A program made the position numbers and the translations under genes. Shown here one piece after another: positions 1 through 8,440 of a stretch of 64,000 nucleotides of DNA. The stretch lies in NCBI GenBank assembly GCA_036346205.1, contig JARFJB010002087.1:11436501-11500500 (forward strand), in the 5' to 3' direction. The first letter of the stretch is position 1; the number at the start of each line of letters is the position of its first letter. The notes under the pieces were generated by a model that was given only the letters and a program-made list of their open reading frames with translations, was not told where the DNA came from and searched no databases. Source of the DNA: Vesta saturnalis (taxonomy: Eukaryota; Arthropoda; Insecta; Coleoptera; Lampyridae).

Positions 1-384
1 TATACGTATGTATAATTTGATTCCATTTCCACTTAGTTTTAAATTGCACTATTATAATTACATTTTGTTACGTGCACAAACCGCCTGTGTTCCCAAAATG
101 GAGGGTGACAACAATCCGGAGGCTCAGCTGTGATGAAGAACAACTGCAGTCCGTGGACGTATGGTTGGAATTCTTAGATATCTTAATATTCTTTTGAAAA
201 TTTTGAAAGATGTAGACTTATTTTTAACACTGCGCCTTTAACCCATTTTCGACTAGTGGTAGGCGCTTCCGGGGTAGACGGACGCGCTTGAACGATACTT
301 TCGAAATCCACATTGACAATTGATTTATCGCATACAGGGCGTACAAAATTTTATGGCCAATTACATCATTTCCAAAGTTGCATA

Positions 385-1780
385 GATGCAAAATTTAATT
401 CTGCATCGGTTCGCTGTAACTTTCCCTATGCATATTTCCAACGGTCTTCTTTTAATCCATGTTTTCTATTTTAATGTGATTTTTCCCAGAAACCGAAACA
501 TCGTTTGTTTTCGAAACATAATGAAGATGGAAACGACAAAAATTCACTTTAATTAGAACATGAAAACATAGGCATGCACAGACCTTTTGATTGAGGGGGG
601 CCAGAATAAAGAACGTTCATATCCCTTTGTCGGATCTCATGCCGGTACAAGGGCAGAGAACCCAGCCAATGCTTAATAGTCAGTTCTTAAAATTTCCTTT
701 GTCGCAACTGGAAAGTGACCATGTGAGGTTTACCGTTTTCTGTATTAGATATTCATATAATAATTAATAGCGGATAGCGATAACAGTTTAAAATTAATAT
801 TTTGTCCTCCTCTATCAACATATAATATTGAGAAAATGTAAAGAAGTAAAATAAGAGTGATGGTAAAAAAGTTGCTCACGCATTAGGGGCGTGCCCTTCC
901 GCACGCTTTTGCATGGGAGCATAACAAAATTTAGAACGTAAAAACAAACGATAACATAAAAAAATTGAAACATAATGACAAGAAATAATAAAAGAATGAA
1001 ATTTTCATCGTACGTTTGATAAGCCACTCTACTGCCCATCATTAAACAAAAATCATTAAAATTAAAGTGATCCTGGTGATTGTGCTCCCTTATGACATGT
1101 GCATTATCTTGTGCCCAGTAGTGGTTATTTCGGCGATTTATAATTCCTCCCATGTTAACAAATCTTATGAAGAAATCTCGGATCTTCGGTCATTTTTTTG
1201 CATACGAACTCGCACAAGTCGACTCATCTTGTCTCATCACTAAGACGTAATCCGTGCTCAGTTATCTCAGAAAAACGATGCATAGATAAGCTTGAAAATA
1301 AGGCAACACGTTCACCTCATCTCTTACGGGCTTTAGCTGATTTCCTGTTTCCCTTAAACTCCCATTTGCCATAACCCAACTTTAATTCGATTCTACGATT
1401 TTTGCGAAGTTTCGTGGGGGCATTGTTGGTAGGTCCGGATATCGTTCGTTAAATAATCTATATGTTTGTCTGACAATTCGTCCACATTCACCATTCGCAT
1501 AAAACAAATTAAACAAATCATTATTCGAATAAACTTCAATATTCTCCATTATAAACTGTACATGAGAAGATTAACGAAATCACTAGAACTGTACGTAGAT
1601 ACCTAGCGAATCTGTGAACTGATACTGCTTTGACATAACATCAACATTGTTTCTATTCCTGTGTAAATCAAGACTTACTAGATGGGGCTTTTGGAGTTGC
1701 ATTGGCTTTTGATAAAAAATATGTACTAACAAGAAAACCGTAGAAATAGGTTAGGGAAGAACAGAATCAAATTCTGCATC
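385..1780 (-). mobile_element. DUF4817-type IS630/Tc1-mariner transposon nested in the left Polinton arm
   Basis: The right Polinton arm is continuous across the point where the left arm is interrupted, so this segment is a later insertion. Short inverted ends are visible: GATGCAAAATTTAATTCTG at 385 and its near reverse complement ending at 1780. TA precedes the left end, and no clean TA follows the right end. It carries a minus-strand transposase pseudogene. The exact boundaries are inferred from comparing the arms. Confidence 0.6.
815..1549 (-). pseudogene. DUF4817/DDE transposase remnant
   Basis: Reading the minus strand from the ATG at 1549 gives an N-terminal helix-turn-helix segment with the family signature YSNNDLFNLFYANGEC followed by FNERYPDLP. 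A frame change then leads to GSLRETGNQLKPVRDEVNVL, the usual linker before the catalytic domain. Further on come DPRFLHKI-like and NRRNNHYWAQDN segments, which match the region just after the first catalytic Asp in this family. The first Asp motif itself is damaged. The reading frame ends in unrelated hydrophobic sequence near 980, and the second and third catalytic motifs are missing. Frameshifts and stops show that it is dead. Confidence 0.75.
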
Positions 1781-2539
1781 CGACCATCCAATAATACACA
1801 GGTTGTCACAAGTAGTAGTGGGGCACTTGCGCCGCCATTTTGTTTTTTGACGTCACAAAAGCCCCCTAGCTGTGAGGAACTTTTTATTATGTCCACGTGG
1901 GGATCGTATTTTTTTCACCTGAGAATAAAAAGATTTAATCTGTTATTAATTAGGATCCGTTTTTATCAAAGGAGGCTGCACAATTATTATTACATTTTTT
2001 TTAATCCCATGTACCGATTGTGACCTAATTTATTTATGCATTGGGGGTTCTTTCTAATAAGGTGCCGTAGTCTAGTAAGACAGGAATCTGTTCGCGTGCC
2101 TCTTAATCTGTGTTTATTATTATTAAACAGTTATACAACTTCATTTATATTAATTGGAAAGTGATAATCAGTCGTCGGCATGGCGATAATTAATGTATTT
2201 ACAAATATTTTAAAAATTTGCTGCTGCAAAAAAAAACATTAAGGTCTAAATATTAGATGAAATAATAATAATCATTTCTACCCTCATACAATAGCGCTTT
2301 TTTATATGCCCACGTGGGGACCATATTTTGGTCTATTTTGTAAAGCTAATAAACAACTGGATTATTTTTGATATTAAAAAAGCTAATCAAGATAAAGATA
2401 GCATATACAATTGATTTTTAAATACGCTGTTTTCTATGTGTGTGTGATTGTGTTGGTGCTATTGTGTAAGTGTAATGGTGTTGTGTTGATTTGCGTAATG
2501 AGTGTAGCATACAATTGATTGTAGAATAGTGTTAAATTC

Positions 2540-2569
2540 TGATGTTGTGTGTGTGTGTGTGGTGTGTGT

Positions 2570-2604
<35 letters not shown>

Positions 2605-2629
2605 TGAGTGATGAGTGAGTGAGTGAGTG

Positions 2630-2667
<38 letters not shown>

Positions 2668-2965
2668 TGTGTGTGTGTGTGTGTGTGGTGATGAGTGAGT
2701 GATGTGAGTGTGAGTGTGTGAGTGAGTGTGTAAGAGTGGAGTCAGGTGTGGTGTGTGTGTGTGTGTGTGTGTGTGAGTGAGTGAGTGTGAGTGTGAGGTG
2801 AAGTGAGTGGTGAGTGAGAGTAGAGTGTGTGTGTGTGTGTGTGTGGTGTGTGGTGTGTGTAGTGTAGGATAGTGTGTGTGTGTGCGTGCGTGCGCGTGTG
2901 TGTGGGTGTGCTCATGTGTGCGTGCGCGTGTGTGCGTGGGTGCGTGCGTGCGTGTGTGTATGTAT
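2540..2965. repeat. (TG)n-rich microsatellite
   Basis: About 420 bases are dominated by TG/GTG, with interspersed GAGT and TGCG variants. Long open frames across it are low-complexity artefacts. At the equivalent point of the opposite Polinton arm there is a (TA)n tract instead. Confidence 0.95.
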
Positions 2966-3330
2966 ATAATCATAATAGAACAGATCATGGGTATTGCCGT
3001 AATCAGTTAATTAACTTGTTGTTATACAAAAGTGAATGTACGATTTTGCAATTGGACGTAAACAATAATAATAAACACCGTACATATAGAGATGCAATGC
3101 AATGGCGAAGCTGTGTATGTATGTATGTTATTTTACATACATAAAAGTTCTGTCTCATCAGAAATAACTAATAAAACGGTTTTAGATTTTATAATCAGGT
3201 TAAGCATGTTTACCGATAATGGGTTTGGCGTACCATCACATAAGTCTATTTTACATACAAGCTCCGCCTTAGCAGAAATGCCCCCTGTCAAAAAGGAACT
3301 TAGATTTATAAACAGAGCCCTAGGGAAGAC

Positions 3331-3690
3331 ATTAGAGCGCGGTTACAGAAACAAGTAGCGTACACTATACATAAACCTGTAGTGAGGAATTTACCCGCAA
3401 CAGGTACATTGTTGGTAACATTTTTTTTCGAGTTATGACAGGCGGGGTCTTTGCGATATGAGAAATCTAAGTAAATATAATGACTGGTATATTTATCCAC
3501 TGACGGTTATCGATGTATTCAGCAAGATGTCATGGACACGAGCTCTGAAGCTGAAAAACTACATGTTTTATAATCGACGTATTTTCGGTTATTTTTCAAA
3601 GATGCGAAAAGATACCTCAAAGTATACAGACGGATAATGGCAAATACTTTATTGCGAAAAGTCCAGCAATTCTTTAACAAACATCAAATC
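3331..3690 (+). pseudogene. Polinton-type integrase fragment (left arm)
   Basis: One frame reads LQKQVAYTIHKPVVRNLP from about 3343, the linker typically found before the core of Polinton-type integrases. A second frame reads CDMRNLSKYNDW and then LTVIDVFSKMSWTRALK near 3450-3550, matching the rve core around its first catalytic Asp and the VFSK motif. Further on there are traces of a TDNGK-like segment (about 3630) and FFNKHQI, then the reading fails. Several frameshifts and stops separate the pieces. It faces the capsid-like fragment at 3815-4130. Assignment to Polinton rather than another rve family rests on the linker and on the neighbouring capsid-like fragment. Confidence 0.68.
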
Positions 3691-3814
3691 TAATCATATA
3701 GGCAAAATTTAGCGACGCGATGATTTCGGATAAGTAAGAATCGCACTAACGGGGTTACAGTTAATGCGAATGTCAATAACCTTTATACATTATCTCTCTC
3801 AAGGCTTTATTTTG

Positions 3815-4130
3815 TGGTAAAATCTACGATACATCGTTTAGGTAACTGACCCAGGAAGACATTATCCGATGATTTTCGCTGTATGCCCACAGGTATGGTT
3901 ATCACTTTTACTTCGGTCTTTGTAACAGAGTATTTTGCTGCAACTGTTTCTAAGGCTTTAGCGCACAATTAGAATGGTTGCATTGATTCGCATACCAGTA
4001 AACTAGTGTCCATAATCCGCGTCTTGTAATTTGAACCGTGCGCCGCCATTAGACTAAAGGTATCTCTTGATCGTACAAATTTAACCTTTAACTCAACATC
4101 ACTTATGAGAAACTTTTTCAGATTCCAGGT
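3815..4130 (-). pseudogene. Polinton capsid-like (F54H12.2-like) fragment, left arm
   Basis: On the minus strand a short frame includes VELKVKFVRSRDTFSLM and TRIMDTSLLV. This resembles the F54H12.2-like family found with Polintons, which I take to be a capsid gene. The rest of the frame is broken, although sequence homologous to the better-preserved copy at 6243-6612 continues down to about 3815. Only an internal segment is present. The link to a capsid role comes from remembered family knowledge and was not tested by search. Confidence 0.5.
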
Positions 4131-4261
4131 CGCTGCAAGTACTTGACGTTTCGAGAAACCGTTATTTGCATGTCTCATATAGGTAACATTTTGCGACGCG
4201 AGGCTTTCGGTGAAGGCTGTTTCGGCGATCCCCACTCCAACCATCCTCGAACATAACCGAG

Positions 4262-4880
4262 ATTGTAAGACAGGTGTAGGGCGTCGCAACTTGTATTCGG
4301 GTCTTCGCCCCTTGTCGAGGCCCCATTAGCGGAAAATTTGAATTTGTATTTAAGTCTCTGCAGGTTATGGCTGGAAATATAAGTTTGTATTGTAAGAAGG
4401 GGTGTAATGCTAACTTGTAATACAGATGTAGAGCTTAGCAACTTACTCTCAGACCCATGCCCCTCGACCAAAAATTTTAATTTGTTTGCGATGCCATCTA
4501 TGAGGAGAAATTTGAACTTGTATTATAATAAGGGGGCCTAGTGATAACTTATAAGGCAGACATGGGGCTTCGCAACTTGTTTTCGGGGTCTTAGGCCCTG
4601 GTCCCTTGGTGGGAAATTTAAGTGTTTACATTCTGATTACTTATTGCAAGAAATTTGAACTTTCATTCTAATAAGAGGACTATTGCTAACTTATAAGACA
4701 GACATAGGGCTTCGCAACTTGCTTTTGGACCTTCACACCCCAACCTTGGCTCCCATGTCTGGCTGGAAATAGTATTCTAATAAGGGACCCTAATGATAAC
4801 TTATAAGACAAATATAGGAACTTCTGTTAGGTCTGCGCCCTCCTGTCGTGACCCCCTTGTTGCGAAATTTGAATTTGTGT
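4262..4880. repeat. degenerate tandem repeat, five units of about 110-150 bases
   Basis: Units share a core in which an AAGACAGACATAGGGCTTCG-like stretch is followed by CAACTTG, a C/T-rich stretch and GAAATTTGAATTTGT. Cores begin near 4270, 4425, 4555, 4685 and 4805. The array lies in the central region between the two Polinton arms and has no coding signal. Confidence 0.7.
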
Positions 4881-5110
4881 AGCCATCCAGTTGTGTATGG
4901 ACTAATGAGTATTTTCTGTAATACCTAGCGTTATATTTCTAGAGCTAATTAGGGTTTCGTTTGTGGCAACATCTAGTGATATATTTTTAAACTGGCGAAT
5001 GTTTCTTGTAATAGAGACGGCGGCGCCTAGCGGTATATTTCTAGGACTAATTAGGGTTGTTTGTGGTGCCATCTAGTTGTGTAAAGATTAATGAATGTTT
5101 TCTGTAATAG
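4880..5110. repeat. tandem duplication with TCTAG/TAATAGAG motifs
   Basis: Two to three diverged copies of a unit contain GCCATCTAGTTGTGTA, TAATGAGTATTTTCTGTAAT and GGTATATTTCTAG. Copies start near 4880, 4965 and 5070. Confidence 0.6.
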
Positions 5111-5154
5111 AGGTTGATCGTGTTCGCCTTTCCCTCGTCTCTACCGTCTCTTTC

Positions 5155-5305
5155 TCAAAGATACAAATCAATTAATCAAATCAAATTAATCAAATCAATT
5201 AAGCAAATCAATCCTAAACAAATCATGTTCGATCGATCAAATCAAACAATCAAATCAATCTCAACCAATCAACTAAATCAATCTCGATTAATCAAATCAT
5301 AACTT
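5155..5305. repeat. AATCAAATCAATT-type short tandem repeat
   Basis: About 150 bases consist of imperfect AATCAA/ATCAATT units. The open frame across it is low-complexity. Confidence 0.85.
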
Positions 5306-5587
5306 ACACTTTGCTAAAACCAACCAACCACAATTGAAAAATACCAAACTGATTTAACTTAATCATACAATATCAGCTCAATTCAAAAAAATAGCAGTAT
5401 GATTTAACTTACAGAGTGCAAAAGAAAGCCAATCTCACACTTACCTATCTAACCGCCCTTTCGCATTAACTGCAGCATTGTTAGTGCAGGTTCAAACACC
5501 GTTAGGAAAAACAAGTTTAATAATAAAAATTGAAGGAAAGCTTAGCGTTTGAAAATATATTATTATTATAAACAGTACATCATTTAT

Positions 5588-5950
5588 TTAATCACATTCA
5601 TTATCGGTCTTCTTCTTCTTCTTAAGCCGTGATTCGTCGCTATCATCATCATGGTTTTGAGACTCGTCCTTCTCCTCTACCTCATCGCTCTTCTGTGAAT
5701 CATCACCATCACCATGAATGTGAGATACATTCAGCTCATCCACGTCATCGTTTCCATCATCATCTTGAACGGTTATGTTGTAATAGTTTATTAACAAGTC
5801 AGTAAAATCTCTAATGTCCGCTGATATTGGCTCATAAACAGGAGAATACATTATAATAATGCTCACTCGATGACGGTTACACCTTAAAGGGCGAAACGCG
5901 CGAGAAACGAGAATGCTGCAGGCCTTGGGTCTTGTGGGCGCACTCGTCAA
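5588..5950 (-). CDS. hypothetical acidic protein in the Polinton centre
   Basis: This is an uninterrupted 120-residue frame. An internal Met near residue 34 (MYSPVYEP) is a more likely start, because the upstream part lies inside a local inverted repeat. The C-terminal half is very rich in Asp, Glu and Ser and ends with a basic cluster (RLKKKKK), which could be a nuclear-localisation signal. The stop codon is overlapped by AATAAA on the coding strand, as expected of a compact gene. Its first part is partly mirrored at 6075-6235 on the other strand. I do not recognise the family. Its position next to the capsid-like fragments suggests a Polinton accessory gene, but low-complexity acidic frames can also be spurious. 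Confidence 0.35.
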   Translation of the reverse strand: MTSAPTRPKACSILVSRAFRPLRCNRHRVSIIIMYSPVYEPISADIRDFTDLLINYYNITVQDDDGNDDVDELNVSHIHGDGDDSQKSDEVEEKDESQNHDDDSDESRLKKKKKTDNECD

Positions 5951-6235
5951 TGTTCGGGTAGAACATTGTGTGGTTAGGCCAATACTCGCACGCGAGTATT
6001 TTTTGGTTGAGGTATGTTCTCCTAAGACGGCTGCGAAGGCTGTTTTCCGCGATCCCTACTCCAAACTTCCCCGAAGATAACCGGTTCTACCCGAACATGG
6101 ACGAGTGCGCCCACAAGACCCAAGGGCTGCAGCATTCTCGTTTCTCGCGCGTTTCGCTCTTTAAAGTGTAACCGTCATCGAGTGAGCATTATTATAATGT
6201 ATTCTTCTGTTTATGAGCCAACATCAGCGGACATT
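5805..6235. repeat. inner inverted repeat at the centre of the palindrome
   Basis: Sequence at 5805-5960 is repeated in reverse complement at about 6075-6235; TGCAGGCCTTGGGTCTTGTG in one arm matches CACAAGACCCAAGGGCTGCA in the other. The spacer is about 115 bases. A direct repeat around GAAGGCTGTTT at 4212 and 6038 adds to the shuffling of this central region. Confidence 0.75.
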
Positions 6236-6242
6236 ACTTGCA

Positions 6243-6612
6243 GCGATCAGCAAACAAATTGAGATGATTGGTCACGTGCACTAGGATTTATTTAATCTGA
6301 AAAAGTTACTCATAAGTGGTGTTGAGTTAAAGGTTAAATTTGTACGACCAGGAGATACATTTAGTCTAATGGCGATACACGGTTCAAATTACAAAACCCG
6401 GATTATGGACACTAGTTTATTGGTGAGACGTATGCGAATCAATCCCACCATTCTAATTGCGCGCTAAAACCTTAGAAACAACTGCAGCAAAATACTCTGT
6501 TACAAGGACCGAAGTTAAAGTGCTAACTATACCTGTGGGCATACAGCGAAAATCATCGGATAATGTCCTCCTGGTTCAGTTACCTAAACGATGTATTGTA
6601 AGTTTTACCGCA
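6243..6612 (+). pseudogene. Polinton capsid-like (F54H12.2-like) fragment, right arm
   Basis: This is the better-preserved of the two capsid-like copies. In the plus frame, SKQIEMIGHVH is followed by LKKLLISGVELKVKFVR, DTFSLMAIHGSNYKTRIMD and MRINPTILIA. After a frame change the reading continues as KYSVTRTEVKVLTIPVG and LPKRCIVSFTA. Order and spacing match the F54H12.2-like family associated with Polintons. The N-terminal part is absent and stops or frameshifts occur near 6467 and 6613. It lies between the inner inverted repeat and the opposed integrase fragment. Confidence 0.6.
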
Positions 6613-6784
6613 AAATAAAGCCTTGAGAGAGATAATGTGTAAAGGTTATTGACTTTAGCGTTAACTGTAACCCCGTTAGTGCGATTCTTACCTATATGAA
6701 TGCATATCATCGCTAAATTTTGCCTATATGATTAGATTTGATGTTTGTTAAAGAATAGCTGGACTTTTCGCAATAAAGTCCTTG

Positions 6785-6915
6785 CACTTATCCGAGGTAT
6801 CTTTTCGCATCTTTGAAAAATAACCGAAAATACGTCGATTATAGAACATGTAGTTTTTCAGCTTCAGAGCTAGTGTCCACGCCATCTTGCTAAATACACC
6901 GATAACCGTCAGTAT
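6785..6915 (-). pseudogene. Polinton-type integrase fragment (right arm)
   Basis: On the minus strand LTVIGVFSKMAWTLALKL can be read, homologous to the left-arm fragment but with the catalytic-region Asp of the IDVFSK motif changed to Gly. A few codons of the following segment (FFGYFSKM-like) are also readable. The HKP linker is not preserved here. It is clearly non-functional. Confidence 0.6.
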
Positions 6916-7240
6916 ATAATTTATCGGTTAGCATGCATGCTTAACCTGATTATAAAATCTAAACCGTTATTTTTTTTTGACATGTATTTCTGATGAGACA
7001 GAAGTTTTGTATGTAATAACATAGAGGCGAAATAGTAAGGAGGACACAGGCAATCTGCATACTCACAATATAAATAACCTGTTTGTTAAATATATATTGG
7101 TTTGGCTGTTGACGGTTTGATAGATATTTTATTGTAGTTAGTTAGTAATTTAATTTAATTATAAAGTCTTGCACTATAACGTGTTTATTTTTGTAAGTCA
7201 ATGAAAGTTAATTAACTGATTACGCACATTAACTGTTTTA

Positions 7241-7246
<6 letters not shown>

Positions 7247-7289
<43 letters not shown>

Positions 7290-7290
7290 G

Positions 7291-7355
<65 letters not shown>
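7247..7355. repeat. (TA)n microsatellite
   Basis: This is a long (TA)n tract with a short interruption near 7285. It lies at the position homologous to the (TG)n tract of the left arm. Confidence 0.95.
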
Positions 7356-7363
<8 letters not shown>

Positions 7364-8379
7364 GTTTACAGGTTTAAAAATCTTGTATATGTATCTTTAT
7401 CTTGATTAGCTTTAATTTCAATAATAATCAGTTGTTTTAGTTTACAAAATAGACCAAAATACGATCCCCACGTGGGCATATAAAAAAGCGCTATTGCATC
7501 AGGGTAGACATGATTATTATTATTTCATGTAATATTTAGACTTTAATGTTTTTTTTTTTGCAGCAGTAAATATTTGTAAATACATTAATTAACGCTATGT
7601 CGACGACTAATTGCCACTTTCCAATTAATATAAATGAAGTTGTATAACTGTTTAATAATAATAAACACATATTAAGAGGCATGCGAACAGATTCCTGTCT
7701 TACTAGACTACGACCCCTTATTAGAATACCGCCCCCAATGCATAAATAAGTTAGGTAACAATCTGTAGATGGAATTAAAAAAAAACGTAATAATAATTAA
7801 TAACAGATTAAATCTTTTTATTCTCAGGTGAAAAAAAATGACCGCGCAAGTGCCTCACAGCTCGTAGGCTTTTGAGACGTCAAAAAAGAAAATGGCGGCG
7901 CAAGTTCCCCACTACTACTGTCACATTTGAAAAAAATAACTTTCTCAACTTTGAAAATGATGTCATAGGCCATAATATTTTGGATAACCTATATGCGATA
8001 AAGCAATTATTAATGTAGATTTCGACAGTATCATTCTTGTGCTTCCGTCTACCCCAGAAACGCCTACCACCAATCGAAAATGGGTAAATATGTTGAAAAT
8101 GTGTATAAATGCTCAAAAGAATCAAGATATCTAAGAAACAGTTGAAAATATGTATAGGGAAAGCTGATAGTAGAACTCGTCATGAAATTTTCTTTGGAAT
8201 CGAAAAATGTAATAATATACCGGCTGTTCCATTTAAACTAAGGAACTTAATGGCGGCCTCCGTGATAACGGGAACTGTTAGGACTTTGAAAATATTTTAA
8301 AATGAAAGAGAATCTTGAATAACCCTGCAGTCTTTTTAACCATGAAAACTTCTAACGAACAGCTAACCCTGAAAAACAC

Positions 8380-8384
<5 letters not shown>

Positions 8385-8435
<51 letters not shown>
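8385..8435. repeat. (TA)n microsatellite at the 5' edge of a LINE copy
   Basis: A pure (TA)n run lies immediately before sequence in the LINE reading frame, so it marks the truncated 5' boundary of the LINE at 8436. Confidence 0.95.

Positions 8436-8440
<5 letters not shown>

Larger units (their letters stand above)
160..4130. repeat. left arm of the giant inverted repeat
   Basis: Sequence at 160-384 and 1797-4130 is the reverse complement of roughly 6240-8150 with many substitutions and small indels. It contains a (TG)n tract at 2540-2965, the integrase fragment at 3331-3690 and the capsid-like fragment at 3815-4130. Confidence 0.8.
160..8150. mobile_element. Polinton/Maverick-derived giant inverted repeat
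   Basis: The left arm (about 160-4130, interrupted at 385-1780) reappears in reverse complement as the right arm (about 6240-8150). Matching landmarks include GTAGGCG near 260 and 8070, CCCACGTGGGG near 2310 and 7470, and an integrase-like stretch near 3500 and 6880. In each arm an integrase-like fragment near the outer end faces a capsid-like fragment near the centre, so the structure is INT>...<MCP, centre, MCP>...<INT. Polintons encode a retroviral-type integrase and jelly-roll capsid proteins and have long terminal inverted repeats. No DNA polymerase B, ATPase or protease was found, so this is a remnant or a foldback derivative rather than a complete element. The arms differ by many small changes, which makes it an old structure rather than a recent assembly palindrome. 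Confidence 0.68.
6240..8150. repeat. right arm of the giant inverted repeat
   Basis: This is the reverse complement of 160-384 plus 1797-4130. It is uninterrupted and therefore shows the arm before the transposon landed in the left copy. It carries a (TA)n tract at 7247-7355 where the left arm has (TG)n. The outermost match is near 8090-8140, where CTTAGATATCTT in the left arm corresponds to AAGATATCTAAG in the right. Confidence 0.8.

Noticed and set aside
2434..2988. 184-codon minus-strand frame rich in Thr and His
   Set aside because: It is a translation of the (TG)n microsatellite, without coding evidence.
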